Below, piece by piece: positions 20,715 through 29,016 of a DNA stretch of 53,924 nucleotides; within the stretch, counting starts at the first letter, position 1; every line of letters begins with the position of its first letter. Origin of the DNA: Flavobacteriales bacterium (lineage in GTDB: Bacteria > Bacteroidota > Bacteroidia > Flavobacteriales > Flavobacteriaceae). Where the stretch lies: the NCBI GenBank assembly GCA_013205245.1, contig JABMNH010000041.1:1-53924 (forward strand), written 5' to 3'. A model generated the notes under the pieces. It was not told where the DNA came from. It saw only the letters and a list, made by a program, of their open reading frames with translations, and searched no databases. Made by a program: the position numbers and the translations under genes.

Positions 20715-20722
20715 CAAAGATA
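20715..20722 (-). promoter_or_regulatory. Predicted -7 box for proline dehydrogenase
   Basis: On the minus strand TATCTTTG matches TAnnTTTG and ends 15 bases before the ATG at 20699. It overlaps the alternative TTG start at 20717 and so argues against that start. Confidence 0.45.
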
Positions 20723-20784
20723 CTATTTGTAGCTACTATTTTTAAATTTTTTATGGTTATTTTGCAGCGAAATTCAAATTATTT

Positions 20785-21852
20785 ATGGACGCCTTAAAAG
20801 CCAAAGATTACACCATACATTTTAATAATGCTGCATACGTTGCTTTACAAGATTATATTGAAAATACTTGTTTTTCAAAGATTTTCATTGTCATGGATGC
20901 GCTTACACAAACGCATTGTTATCCAATATTTAAAGAAAAATTTAAGACATCTAAAAGCCTTAACTTTTTAAATATTGGCATGGGCGAAAATGCTAAAGAT
21001 ATTGAAACATGTGTCTCTCTTTGGCAACAATTATGTGATTTAGAAGCCGATAGAAATTCTTTGATTGTTAATTTAGGTGGTGGTGTTGTAACCGATTTAG
21101 GTGGTTTTGTAGCGTCAACACTTAAACGTGGTATCAGTTTTATAAACATTCCAACCACGCTTTTAGGCATGGTAGACGCGTCAATTGGTGGCAAAACGGG
21201 CATCAATTTAGGCGCGCTTAAAAACCAAGTGGGCTGCTTTTCAAATCCTAAAATGATTATAATTGATACTGACTATCTTAAAACTTTAGACCCACGCGAA
21301 ATGCGTTCTGGAATGGCAGAAATTATTAAATATGGCCTGTCTTATGATGCCAAGCTTTATGAAACTATTTTAAAGAACCCTACAGAAAATAATGCGTTTT
21401 TAACTGAAGCTATTTACCGTTCGGCTGCCATTAAAAATAATGTGGTTTTAGAAGATCCGAATGAGCAAAATTTGCGAAAGGTTTTAAATTTTGGACACAG
21501 TTTGGGTCACGCTATTGAATCGTATTTCTTAAAGACAGCAGACAAACCAAATTTAACACATGGCGAAGCTATTGCTGTGGGCATGGTTACGGCTGTAAAC
21601 TTGTCGTGTCATTATTGCGATTTTAATCTAGCTATAGCCGATAGCATCAAAGAATTTATAATTTCTTATTTTGGAAAAGTAACCATATCTAAAGCTGATT
21701 ATCCTGCTATCATAGATTTATTAAAACACGATAAAAAAGCAGAGAGCGGTATTGTAAAATTTGTTTTGATTGAACAAATCGGAAAATATCAATTAAATTG
21801 TAATGTGAGTGAAGCTACTCTAATTGAAGCTCTTAATTATTATTCAGCTTAA
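20785..21852 (+). CDS. aroB: 3-dehydroquinate synthase
   Basis: A 355-residue enzyme of the second shikimate-pathway step (DAHP to 3-dehydroquinate; NAD and metal dependent). The glycine-rich NAD site GGGVVTDLGGFVAST, PTTLLGMVDASIGGKTG, and the metal ligands in MAEIIKYGL, NFGHSLGHAIE and LTHGEAIAVGM are all present. Length is normal. No other aro genes are adjacent. Its stop overlaps the stop of convergent bshA by three bases, with no terminator between. Confidence 0.97.
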   Translation: MDALKAKDYTIHFNNAAYVALQDYIENTCFSKIFIVMDALTQTHCYPIFKEKFKTSKSLNFLNIGMGENAKDIETCVSLWQQLCDLEADRNSLIVNLGGGVVTDLGGFVASTLKRGISFINIPTTLLGMVDASIGGKTGINLGALKNQVGCFSNPKMIIIDTDYLKTLDPREMRSGMAEIIKYGLSYDAKLYETILKNPTENNAFLTEAIYRSAAIKNNVVLEDPNEQNLRKVLNFGHSLGHAIESYFLKTADKPNLTHGEAIAVGMVTAVNLSCHYCDFNLAIADSIKEFIISYFGKVTISKADYPAIIDLLKHDKKAESGIVKFVLIEQIGKYQLNCNVSEATLIEALNYYSA

Positions 21853-22982
21853 CAGCAACCTTTTTTAACATGCCTATATATAGCTTCATATTTTGGCAAA
21901 ACAATTTCTAATTCAAAAGTCCTTGCATGTGTAAAGGCATTTTGTTTGAAAGTGTTTAATGTGGTTTCATCAAGTAATATTTTAAGCGCATTATTGGCCA
22001 TTTCGTCCACATCGCCTACATTACTTAAATAACCCGTTACACCTTCTACATTAACCTCTGGCAATCCGCCAGAATTTGTAGAAATAACAGGTGTTTTTGC
22101 AGCCATAGCTTCTAAAGCCGACAATCCGAAACTCTCTGTTTCTGATGGCAATAAAAACAGATCGGCGTAGCATAAAATTTTATTCACATCTTGGCTGTTT
22201 CCTAAAAAATGAACCTTATCTTTTAAATTCAATTTTTTTACCAGATTATCTACTTTTTCCCGTTCTGGCCCCTCACCTACCAAAAGCAATTTTGCAGGTA
22301 TTTTCTTTAAAATTTTATCAAAGATTAAAATAACATCTTCAATCCTCTTTACAGGTCTAAAATTACTAACATGCACAATAATGCGCTCATTAACATCAGC
22401 CAAAGTAGCGCGTTGGCATTCTTCTTCTGTATGTTCTGGGTATTTATCCATTTCAATAAAATTATGGATAACTTTTATATCTTTTTTGATGTCAAAAAGC
22501 CGCAACGTATCTTGTTTTAAACTCTCTGAAACTGTGGTTACATAATCGGAATTATTAATGCTAAACTCTACAGCTTGTTTGTAAATAGGATGACTTCCTA
22601 CCAAAGTAATATCTGTACCGTGAAGCGTGGTAACAACTTTTATATCAATACCTTTTGTTTTTAATATTTGTTTGGCCATATATGCGGCATACGCATGTGG
22701 AATGGCATAATGTACATGTAGAATGTCTAAATTATAACGCTCTACGATTGAAACCATTTTACTAGACAGTGCCAATTCGTAAGGTTGGTATTGAAACAGT
22801 GGATATTCTTCTACAAAAACTTCATGAAAATGAACATTTTTAGATAAAAAATTGAGACGTACAGGTTGGTTATAAGTTATAAAATGGACTTCATGTCCTT
22901 TAATGCCAAGTGCCATACCTAGTTCGGTTGCAACAACACCACTACCACCAAATGTTGGATAACATACAATGCCTATTTTCAT
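21849..22982 (-). CDS. bshA: N-acetyl-alpha-D-glucosaminyl L-malate synthase BshA
   Basis: A 377-residue GT4 glycosyltransferase joining N-acetylglucosamine (from UDP-GlcNAc) to L-malate, the first step of bacillithiol synthesis. The N-terminus KIGIVCYPTFGGSGVVATELG, HVHYAIPHA, and the GT-B nucleotide-sugar site (PSETESFGLSALEAMA) fit BshA closely. The protein ends in adjacent cysteines (KKGCC). BshB and BshC are not in the window. The gene follows the N-terminal transketolase subunit by 58 bases on the same strand and overlaps aroB tail to tail. Confidence 0.9.
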   Translation of the reverse strand: MKIGIVCYPTFGGSGVVATELGMALGIKGHEVHFITYNQPVRLNFLSKNVHFHEVFVEEYPLFQYQPYELALSSKMVSIVERYNLDILHVHYAIPHAYAAYMAKQILKTKGIDIKVVTTLHGTDITLVGSHPIYKQAVEFSINNSDYVTTVSESLKQDTLRLFDIKKDIKVIHNFIEMDKYPEHTEEECQRATLADVNERIIVHVSNFRPVKRIEDVILIFDKILKKIPAKLLLVGEGPEREKVDNLVKKLNLKDKVHFLGNSQDVNKILCYADLFLLPSETESFGLSALEAMAAKTPVISTNSGGLPEVNVEGVTGYLSNVGDVDEMANNALKILLDETTLNTFKQNAFTHARTFELEIVLPKYEAIYRHVKKGCC

Positions 22983-23040
22983 ATATAAAATATTTTCTTT
23001 TATAGTCGGATTAAAGCGTAATCCTAACTAAAACTTAGAT

Positions 23041-23886
23041 TTAATAATCGCCTAAAGTTTCTGGATTTTGATCTAGAGCAATTTGCAACTGTGCATCACT
23101 TGGTGGTTTGCCATGCCAAGCATGAGAACCCATCATAAAATCGATGCCATTACCCATTTCGGTATGTAATAAAACACAAACAGGTTTTCCTTTTCCTGTT
23201 AAGGCCTTTGCTTCTGCCATGCCTTTTATAATACTTGCTACATCATTTCCTTTTAAAACATCTATCACAAGCCATCCAAAAGCTTCAAATTTAGCATTCA
23301 AATCGCCTAAAGATAATACGTGTTCTGTACTGCCATCTATTTGTTGTCCGTTAAGGTCTACTGTCGAGATTAAATTATCGATGCCCTTTGCAGATGCATA
23401 CATAGCGGCTTCCCAAATCTGCCCTTCTTGCAATTCGCCATCGCCGTGAAGGCTATAAACCAAATGATTATCATCATTCAATTTTTTAGCTTGAGCTGCG
23501 CCCAAAGCTACCGACATGCCTTGGCCTAAAGAACCCGATGCAATACGAATACCTGGCAAACCCTCGTGTGTTGTAGGATGGCCTTGCAAGCGTGTATTTA
23601 ATTTTCTAAAAGTTGCCAATTCCTTTACAGGGAAATAACCACTTCTGGCCAAAACACTGTAAAAAGCGGGTGAAATATGACCGTTTGATAAAAAGAATAA
23701 ATCTTCGCCTTCACCATCCATTTTAAAATCTGTACTATAACTTAAAATTTCTTGATAAAGCACAGTTAAAAACTCGGCACAACCTAGTGAGCCACCTGGA
23801 TGCCCAGACTGTACGGCATGAACTTGACGTACAATATCGCGTCTAACTTGTTGTGTAAAATCTTCTAATTCTTTTATTGAAGCCAT
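23041..23886 (-). CDS. Transketolase, N-terminal subunit (split enzyme)
   Basis: A 281-residue protein covering the ThDP-diphosphate/Mg-binding domain of transketolase. QSGHPGGSLGCAEF is near residue 27 and the ThDP signature runs from GDGELQEGQIWEA to DLNGQQIDG (about residues 148-183). It ends with the MMGSHAWHGKPPS segment, so the frame stops at a true domain boundary rather than by truncation. It needs the C-terminal subunit encoded at 13671-14624. A consensus -7 box lies 19 bases upstream of the ATG. Probably cotranscribed with bshA. Confidence 0.93.
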   Translation of the reverse strand: MASIKELEDFTQQVRRDIVRQVHAVQSGHPGGSLGCAEFLTVLYQEILSYSTDFKMDGEGEDLFFLSNGHISPAFYSVLARSGYFPVKELATFRKLNTRLQGHPTTHEGLPGIRIASGSLGQGMSVALGAAQAKKLNDDNHLVYSLHGDGELQEGQIWEAAMYASAKGIDNLISTVDLNGQQIDGSTEHVLSLGDLNAKFEAFGWLVIDVLKGNDVASIIKGMAEAKALTGKGKPVCVLLHTEMGNGIDFMMGSHAWHGKPPSDAQLQIALDQNPETLGDY

Positions 23887-23905
23887 AAGGTGTGTTATTT
23901 TGCCA

Positions 23906-23913
23906 CAAAAATA
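23906..23913 (-). promoter_or_regulatory. Predicted -7 box for the transketolase N-terminal subunit
   Basis: On the minus strand TATTTTTG matches TAnnTTTG, 19 bases before the ATG at 23886. Confidence 0.4.
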
Positions 23914-23957
23914 AGTGAATAATTAAGAATATATGTGAATAGTTTTAAAAATATTCC

Positions 23958-24049
23958 TATCCCCAACCCTTTCCTTTGGAATGGGTATTTGAAGTCAAAT
24001 AAAAACGCGATTTGAGTCCTTCCCAAAGGGAAGGATTTAGGATGGGATA
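23958..24049. repeat. Imperfect inverted repeat, intergenic (element A)
   Basis: A 92-base imperfect palindrome bounded by TATCCC and GGGATA. It includes a perfect small hairpin CCTTCCC-AAA-GGGAAGG (24018-24034), while the left arm holds a diverged partner (TTTCCTTTGGAATGGG). It lies in the 530-base gene-free stretch between the N-terminal transketolase gene and creD. It has the character of a dispersed intergenic repeat and no coding frame. Confidence 0.6.
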
Positions 24050-24084
24050 AATATTCCTTACTCTATTGGAATGACAAGTATCTA

Positions 24085-24212
24085 TGTCATTCTGAATGTC
24101 CCGATAGCTATCGGGATGAAGAATCTCAAAATATTTTAATCTTTATTCATTTGAGATTCCCTGCCTACCGCAGGTAGGCTCGTCACACCTTTGGTGTCCT
24201 GTCGGAATGACA
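24085..24212. repeat. Nested palindromic repeat, intergenic (element B)
   Basis: The outer arms are TGTCATTC (24085-24092) and GAATGACA (24205-24212). The inner arms are GAATCTCAAA (24121-24130) and TTTGAGATTC. The left arm carries the 18-base perfect palindrome TCCCGATAGCTATCGGGA (24099-24116). The right arm carries GCCTACC-GCA-GGTAGGC (24163-24179) and ACACC-TTT-GGTGT (24185-24197). The rest of the gap to creD (24213-24416) shows nothing firm beyond a 38-codon open frame discussed under findings. Confidence 0.75.
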
Positions 24213-24416
24213 ACTACTATTGGATTTTGGTTGCTAGTTGTTACGCTCAAAATTTGGAAAAGTAAGGATGATTTAGCCACCATTGCATATCACGCTCATC
24301 GTTTAGGGTATGAAAAGTTATGATTTTGAGACTGTATTTTTTCGAAACTAAAATTTATATTTTTATGTTTAATTCTATTTAGCCATTGTTGTTAAAACCA
24401 GTATAGAGTAATTAAT

Positions 24417-25736
24417 TTATTCTGTTCCAAGTTTAATGTTGTACCAATCAATCTTTCTGGAGTAATACATAACTATACAAAGTATGATAAACATTCCTAA
24501 ACTTCCTATTAGAAGAGCATAGTCTTCAAGTTGAATTATTGTGAAAATGAAAGAATACATAATCAATAATATGCCAAATATTAAAAATCCTATCTGTTTT
24601 GATTTGAGAATTGATCTGGTATAAAGTGAGACTAAAGAAATTGTTAAAACCGAAGCAATTATGTAAGCGAAATTAAATTTAATATGTTCACTTATGGATA
24701 GTAAAAGTGTGTAGAATACTATTATTGCAACTCCAACCAATAGATATTGAATTGGATGAATAAAAACTTTCCTCATAACTTCAACAAAGAAAAAAGTTAA
24801 AAAGGTTAGTACTAAAAATAAAAAAGCATATCTCGCAACACGATATGATTTTTTGTAATTGTCAACTGGTAAAAGCAAATCTGTACCGAAAGAACTATTT
24901 TCAATGTTATATTTATTTCCAATCCACTCTTGAGGGTAATTTCTGTTCAAATGAAGAATGTTCCATTTAGAATTAAAACCGTCATTAGAAACAGTTCTTT
25001 CATCTGGCAAATACATACCTGTAAAACTTGGAGTTTTCCAATTTGAATTAATATCTATATCTGTGGTTTTTCCAACAGGTATGAAATATAGATATTGGCT
25101 ACCTTTAAGGTCAATTTCAGTTGTAAATATATAATTAGTCAAGCTATCTTTTCTAATTGGAACTATAGCATTTATTCCACTTGATATAATATCCTTTGTT
25201 GATGTTCCTGAATTAAATGTGATGTTTTTATTATTCCAATTTATAGTTATTTGTCTTTCTATTCCTTTTAAATCATTTATTCCAATATTAATTGTTGCCT
25301 TGTCAAAGTGAACATCTTTTTTATCAATGTCAAGTTTTTTAAAATTAATATTATCAAAATTTCCTTGAATTTTTAATTTAGATTCATAAACTACAACTTC
25401 ATAAATCCCACGATATCTTTTTTCAGGCATTATATTACCTGATATTTCCAATTCATTGGGTAAAAAATGTGCCCATTCTTTTAATTTTATTATTTCATTT
25501 ACAGAATCTTTCTTATTGTATCGTTTAACATATTTATCAAATGGGATTGAAATAAATGGACCTGAAATTGTTTGCCCGTTTCCCCATTTTGAACTAACTT
25601 CTTCAATTGCTCTGGCTTGCACATCCTCTCTTTCGTGAATCAAGTTTTCAACCATTGATGTTGGAATCATTAATATCAACATCAAAAAAATGATAACTCC
25701 AACTTTAAAATAAATGTTTGATTTTAAATTTTTCAT
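24417..25736 (-). CDS. creD: Inner membrane protein CreD family
   Basis: A 439-residue protein with one N-terminal transmembrane segment (about 12-30), a large extracytoplasmic region (about 30-305), and five or six hydrophobic segments in the last 130 residues, the normal CreD arrangement. The family-conserved opening around EREDVQARAIEEVSSKWG, then GQTISGPFISIP, is intact. CreD is linked to envelope integrity and beta-lactam or colicin response in enterobacteria; its biochemical role is not known. No sensor kinase or regulator lies beside it. It is bounded on both sides by palindrome-rich, gene-free DNA (23887-24416 and 25737-26085), so it stands as an isolated unit. Confidence 0.9.
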   Translation of the reverse strand: MKNLKSNIYFKVGVIIFLMLILMIPTSMVENLIHEREDVQARAIEEVSSKWGNGQTISGPFISIPFDKYVKRYNKKDSVNEIIKLKEWAHFLPNELEISGNIMPEKRYRGIYEVVVYESKLKIQGNFDNINFKKLDIDKKDVHFDKATINIGINDLKGIERQITINWNNKNITFNSGTSTKDIISSGINAIVPIRKDSLTNYIFTTEIDLKGSQYLYFIPVGKTTDIDINSNWKTPSFTGMYLPDERTVSNDGFNSKWNILHLNRNYPQEWIGNKYNIENSSFGTDLLLPVDNYKKSYRVARYAFLFLVLTFLTFFFVEVMRKVFIHPIQYLLVGVAIIVFYTLLLSISEHIKFNFAYIIASVLTISLVSLYTRSILKSKQIGFLIFGILLIMYSFIFTIIQLEDYALLIGSLGMFIILCIVMYYSRKIDWYNIKLGTE

Positions 25737-25796
25737 AATTTTTTATTAATATTGGTTATAACTAAAATAATCTGAATCGTTTTAATACTTAAACAA

Positions 25797-25814
25797 TTCC
25801 GATAGCTATCGGAA
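25797..25814. repeat. Standalone 18-base perfect palindrome
   Basis: TTCCGATAGCTATCGGAA. It shares the core CCGATAGCTATCGG with the palindromes at 24099-24116 and 26039-26058. It lies 61 bases upstream of the creD start in the 349-base stretch 25737-26085, which has no gene. Confidence 0.8.
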
Positions 25815-25942
25815 CAGCACAGGGTTGATTTATATCATCCCATTAAGCGAAGTTATATTTTTAAATGTATTAAATCAAGAGTTTGATAAACTATTTATTA
25901 TAAAACCTTTAAACTTTTAATAATAACATATCTTCTAATGAA

Positions 25943-26071
25943 GTCTTTGCGAAGGAGGTCTGAAAGATCGACTGTGGCCTGCCCCCGGACGGTACGTTCG
26001 GGCAGGCAATCTCAATATTTTTGGGAGATGACCACGTCGTCCCGATAGCTATCGGGACTCCTCCTCAAGAC
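25943..26071. repeat. Nested palindromic repeat, intergenic (element C)
   Basis: The outer arms GTCTTTGCGAAGGAG (25943-25957) and CTCCTCCTCAAGAC (26058-26071) pair imperfectly. Middle arms CGACTGTGG and CCACGTCG pair, and an inner ATCTC / GAGAT closes the loop. The left arm holds a small hairpin GCCTGCCC...GGGCAGGC (25977-26007). The right arm holds the perfect palindrome GTCCCGATAGCTATCGGGAC (26039-26058). It sits between creD and the downstream end of the secreted 421-residue protein, and could fold in RNA of either strand. Confidence 0.72.
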
Positions 26072-26085
26072 GTTTCTTTTACGAC

Positions 26086-27351
26086 TTATGTCTTCTGCTT
26101 TTTCTTTTTAGCGGCAGGAAACAAGACATTGTTTAAAATAAGACGGTAACCTGGTGAATTAGGATGCAGTGCTATTTCTGTTTTAGGATCGCCCACGCGG
26201 TGCTGATAATCTTCAGGGTCATGGCCACCATAAAAAGTAAACATGCCTTTGCCTTGAACACCATGTATATATCTGGCTTCGCCATTAATTTGATTTTCGC
26301 CCATCACCAAAACATTTGGTTTGATGGTATTTTTATCAAAAGCCGTGGTTTGACCCATAAATCCTTTTACCAATTGCGTGTGATTTTGATTTAACATTGT
26401 TGGCACAGGATCCCATTTTGCCGAAAAATCTTTAAGCATAAAATAATCTTGTGTGCGCAACACATGGCGCTTGCGGGTCATATCTATTGAAGAATATTCA
26501 TAAATAAGTGGATTGCGTTCTAAAACAAAATTTGTAAAAGCAAATGTTTTGCTAAAATCAATTTTATCTTGATAATTAGGCGTAGAAGGATCGCCATCAA
26601 ACATAGGTTCACAAATATCAACATCTTCGGCAGATAAAGCGATATCGAAACTATCGGCTGCAGAACACATGGCAAACATAAAACCACCGCCTATAACAAA
26701 ATCTTTAATGCGTTTTGCTACGGCCAATTTTTCTTGAGATACTTTACTAAATCCTAATTTTTTAGCCAAGGCTTCGGCTTCTAATTTTTCTTTAATATAC
26801 CAAGGCGCCGTGCGATAAGCCCCATAAAATTTACCAAATTGTCCTGAAAAATCTTCGTGATGTAAATGCAACCATTCGTATTTTGTTAAGGCATCATTTA
26901 AAATATCTTCATCATAAATAATATCATACGGAATTTCGGCAAAAGTCAAAATCATGGTAACAGCGTCATCCCAAGGCTTATTCCCTTTTGGCGAATACAC
27001 GGCTACTTTGGGTGCTTTTTCTAATAAAACGGCATCCATATTTTGAGAAGGACTTTTTATATATTCTAAAATAGAGAGTGCTTTGCTATCGCTAATCACT
27101 TCAAAGGACACACCTCTAATGGTGCATTCTTCTCTTAATGATTTGATGTCTTCTAATAAAAACGAACCCCCTCTGTAATTGAGTAACCACTGCACTTTAT
27201 GTCCGTTTTTAAGCGACAAATATGTAATACCATAAGCTTTTAAATGGTTTTGTTGTGCATCGGCATCCATCGGAATTAAAATATAAGACGCACGCACATT
27301 GTGAAGTGTCAAACACAAAAATAAAGAAAGGATATAATAAGCTTTGGGCAT
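26086..27351 (-). CDS. Secreted protein of the flavobacterial family commonly labelled asparagine synthetase B (label doubtful)
   Basis: A 421-residue protein with a signal peptide (MPKAYYILSLFLCLTLHNVRA, cleaved near residue 21). It lacks the N-terminal catalytic Cys2 amidotransferase and the SGGxDS ATP-pyrophosphatase motif of true AsnB. It does contain GGGFMFAMCSAADSFD, which resembles the nucleophile elbow of class I glutamine-amidotransferase-like folds, and conserved segments LHLHHEDFSGQFGKFYGAYR and FYGGHDPEDYQH, split by about 200 residues. The function is unknown; I infer an exported amidotransferase-like or ThuA-like fold. A TTG further upstream gives three more residues; ATG at 27351 is chosen because it places the signal peptide at the N-terminus. 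It follows dnaB by 18 bases. Confidence 0.75.
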   Translation of the reverse strand: MPKAYYILSLFLCLTLHNVRASYILIPMDADAQQNHLKAYGITYLSLKNGHKVQWLLNYRGGSFLLEDIKSLREECTIRGVSFEVISDSKALSILEYIKSPSQNMDAVLLEKAPKVAVYSPKGNKPWDDAVTMILTFAEIPYDIIYDEDILNDALTKYEWLHLHHEDFSGQFGKFYGAYRTAPWYIKEKLEAEALAKKLGFSKVSQEKLAVAKRIKDFVIGGGFMFAMCSAADSFDIALSAEDVDICEPMFDGDPSTPNYQDKIDFSKTFAFTNFVLERNPLIYEYSSIDMTRKRHVLRTQDYFMLKDFSAKWDPVPTMLNQNHTQLVKGFMGQTTAFDKNTIKPNVLVMGENQINGEARYIHGVQGKGMFTFYGGHDPEDYQHRVGDPKTEIALHPNSPGYRLILNNVLFPAAKKKKQKT

Positions 27352-27369
27352 ACTAGCCAAATAATTTAG

Positions 27370-28884
27370 TTAAAAAGGAACATCGCCGTCATCTGCAATA
27401 GTGTCAAATGCTTCTCCAGGACTAGCGGTATGTTGTGGTTCTGTAAAATCGTTCATTTTAGATTGGAATTCTGTTGCAAAATCGTCATCTAAATCGGCAA
27501 ACTGTGCAAAACGGCCAATAAATTTTAAACGGATGCTGTCTAAACCACCATTTCTATGTTTTGCAATAATAAATTCGGCTTGACCTTCACAATTAGAACG
27601 CTCTTCATCATCCCACTCAGTTAATTTATAATATTCTGGCCTGTAAATAAAAGATACAATATCGGCATCTTGCTCAATGGCTCCCGACTCTCTTAAATCT
27701 GAAAGCAACGGACGTTTAGAGCCACCACGCGTCTCAACAGCACGCGATAACTGAGATAGCGCAATTACGGGTACTTCTAATTCTTTGGCCAAGGCTTTTA
27801 AGTTTCTAGAAATATTAGAAATTTCTTGCTCTCTATTCCCCGATTTGGTGTTTGTACCAGTTGTCATCAACTGCAAATAATCAATAATAATAATTTTAAT
27901 ATCGTGTTGCGATACCAATCGGCGGGCTTTGGCACGTAAATCGAAAATAGATAGCGATGGTGTGTCATCAATATATAAAGGCGCTTCAGACAAATCTTTA
28001 ACCTTTACGTTAAGTTGTTCCCACTCGTGTGCCATTAAATTTCCTTTACGTAACTTTTCTGATGTGAGATTGGTTTCGCTAGAAATCATCCGTGTAATTA
28101 ATTGTACAGACGACATTTCTAATGAAAATATGGCGACACCTTGCTTGAAATTAATGGCAATATTTTTTGCCATAGACATTACAAAAGCCGTTTTACCCAT
28201 ACCAGGACGGGCAGCAATAATGATTAAATCTGATGGTTGCCAACCCGATGTGATTTCATCTACTTTAAAAAAGCCAGAAGCAATACCACTCATCCCCTCT
28301 TTATTAGAGATTTCTTGAATTTTATCGATGGCTTGTTTAACCAAATCTTCAGCTTTTTCTGAACTCTTTTTAAGGTTTCCTTGGGTGACTTCAAAGAGCT
28401 TACCTTCGGCAGTATCTAGTAAATCGAATACATCAACAGTTTCGTCATAAGACTCTTTAATTATTTCGCTAGAAATAGAAATGAGTCGGCGTTGGATATA
28501 TTTTTGAAGGATAATCCGCGCATGGAATTCAATATGTGCCGATGATGATACTTTTTGCGTAAGGTTAATTAAATAAAAATCGCCACCCACAAATTCTAAA
28601 TCGCCTTCTGTTCTAAGCTGGTTAGAAACTGTCAATAAATCAATAGGTTGAGAATCTTCGAATAATTTAATAATGGCTTTATAAATCTTGTGATGGGCTT
28701 CTTTATAAAAAGCATCGGGATGTAAAATATCTATAACATCGTCAATACCCTTTTTATCAATCATCATAGAACCCAAAACGGCTTCTTCTAAATCTAAAGC
28801 TTGGGGTGGTAATTTGCCAGCGGCCAAATTAATTACAGCAGGCGTATTGGCTGTTTGAGGTCTAATTTTCTTTAAATTTTCCAT
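27370..28884 (-). CDS. dnaB: Replicative DNA helicase
   Basis: A 504-residue hexameric helicase. The N-terminal primase-binding domain contains PPQALDLEEAVLGSMM (about 29-45). The RecA-like C-terminal domain has Walker A ARPGMGKT with K231, Walker B IIIDYLQLM, and the arginine-rich LSQLSRAVETR. It ends in an acidic tail. A longer frame begins at a TTG at 28923, but a TACATTTG -7 box lies between it and the ATG at 28884, so the ATG is chosen. Divergent from the DUF3810 gene across 132 bases. Confidence 0.97.
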   Translation of the reverse strand: MENLKKIRPQTANTPAVINLAAGKLPPQALDLEEAVLGSMMIDKKGIDDVIDILHPDAFYKEAHHKIYKAIIKLFEDSQPIDLLTVSNQLRTEGDLEFVGGDFYLINLTQKVSSSAHIEFHARIILQKYIQRRLISISSEIIKESYDETVDVFDLLDTAEGKLFEVTQGNLKKSSEKAEDLVKQAIDKIQEISNKEGMSGIASGFFKVDEITSGWQPSDLIIIAARPGMGKTAFVMSMAKNIAINFKQGVAIFSLEMSSVQLITRMISSETNLTSEKLRKGNLMAHEWEQLNVKVKDLSEAPLYIDDTPSLSIFDLRAKARRLVSQHDIKIIIIDYLQLMTTGTNTKSGNREQEISNISRNLKALAKELEVPVIALSQLSRAVETRGGSKRPLLSDLRESGAIEQDADIVSFIYRPEYYKLTEWDDEERSNCEGQAEFIIAKHRNGGLDSIRLKFIGRFAQFADLDDDFATEFQSKMNDFTEPQHTASPGEAFDTIADDGDVPF

Positions 28885-28888
28885 TACA

Positions 28889-28896
28889 CAAATGTA
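28889..28896 (-). promoter_or_regulatory. Predicted -7 box for dnaB
   Basis: On the minus strand TACATTTG fits TAnnTTTG and ends four bases before the ATG at 28884, predicting a leaderless or nearly leaderless dnaB transcript. Confidence 0.4.
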
Positions 28897-28995
28897 ACTT
28901 TTAAAAGCAATTTCATTGACCAAGTTACAAATTTATTTTATACACCAGATAATGTTAACAAACATAAAAATAATGTTAATAACCAAAACTTTTTC

Positions 28996-29003
28996 TAATT
29001 TTG
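28996..29003 (+). promoter_or_regulatory. Predicted -7 box for the DUF3810 gene
   Basis: TAATTTTG matches TAnnTTTG and lies 13 bases before the ATG at 29017. Confidence 0.4.
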
Positions 29004-29016
29004 GTTTTTTAATTCT

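Noticed and set aside
20699-20717. TTG start adding six residues (MIKIIK) to proline dehydrogenase
   Set aside because: The TTG lies within the consensus -7 box TATCTTTG; the ATG at 20699 is a better start.
13671-23886. Split transketolase as a frameshift or pseudogene
   Set aside because: The halves lie on opposite strands far apart, each starting and stopping at a domain boundary with intact motifs.
23958-26071. Repeats around creD as a possible CRISPR array
   Set aside because: The units are palindromes of differing length with irregular spacing, without the regular 30-40 base repeat/spacer alternation or any cas gene.
28884-28923. TTG start adding 13 residues to DnaB
   Set aside because: A -7 box lies between it and the ATG, and the extra residues do not resemble DnaB N-termini.
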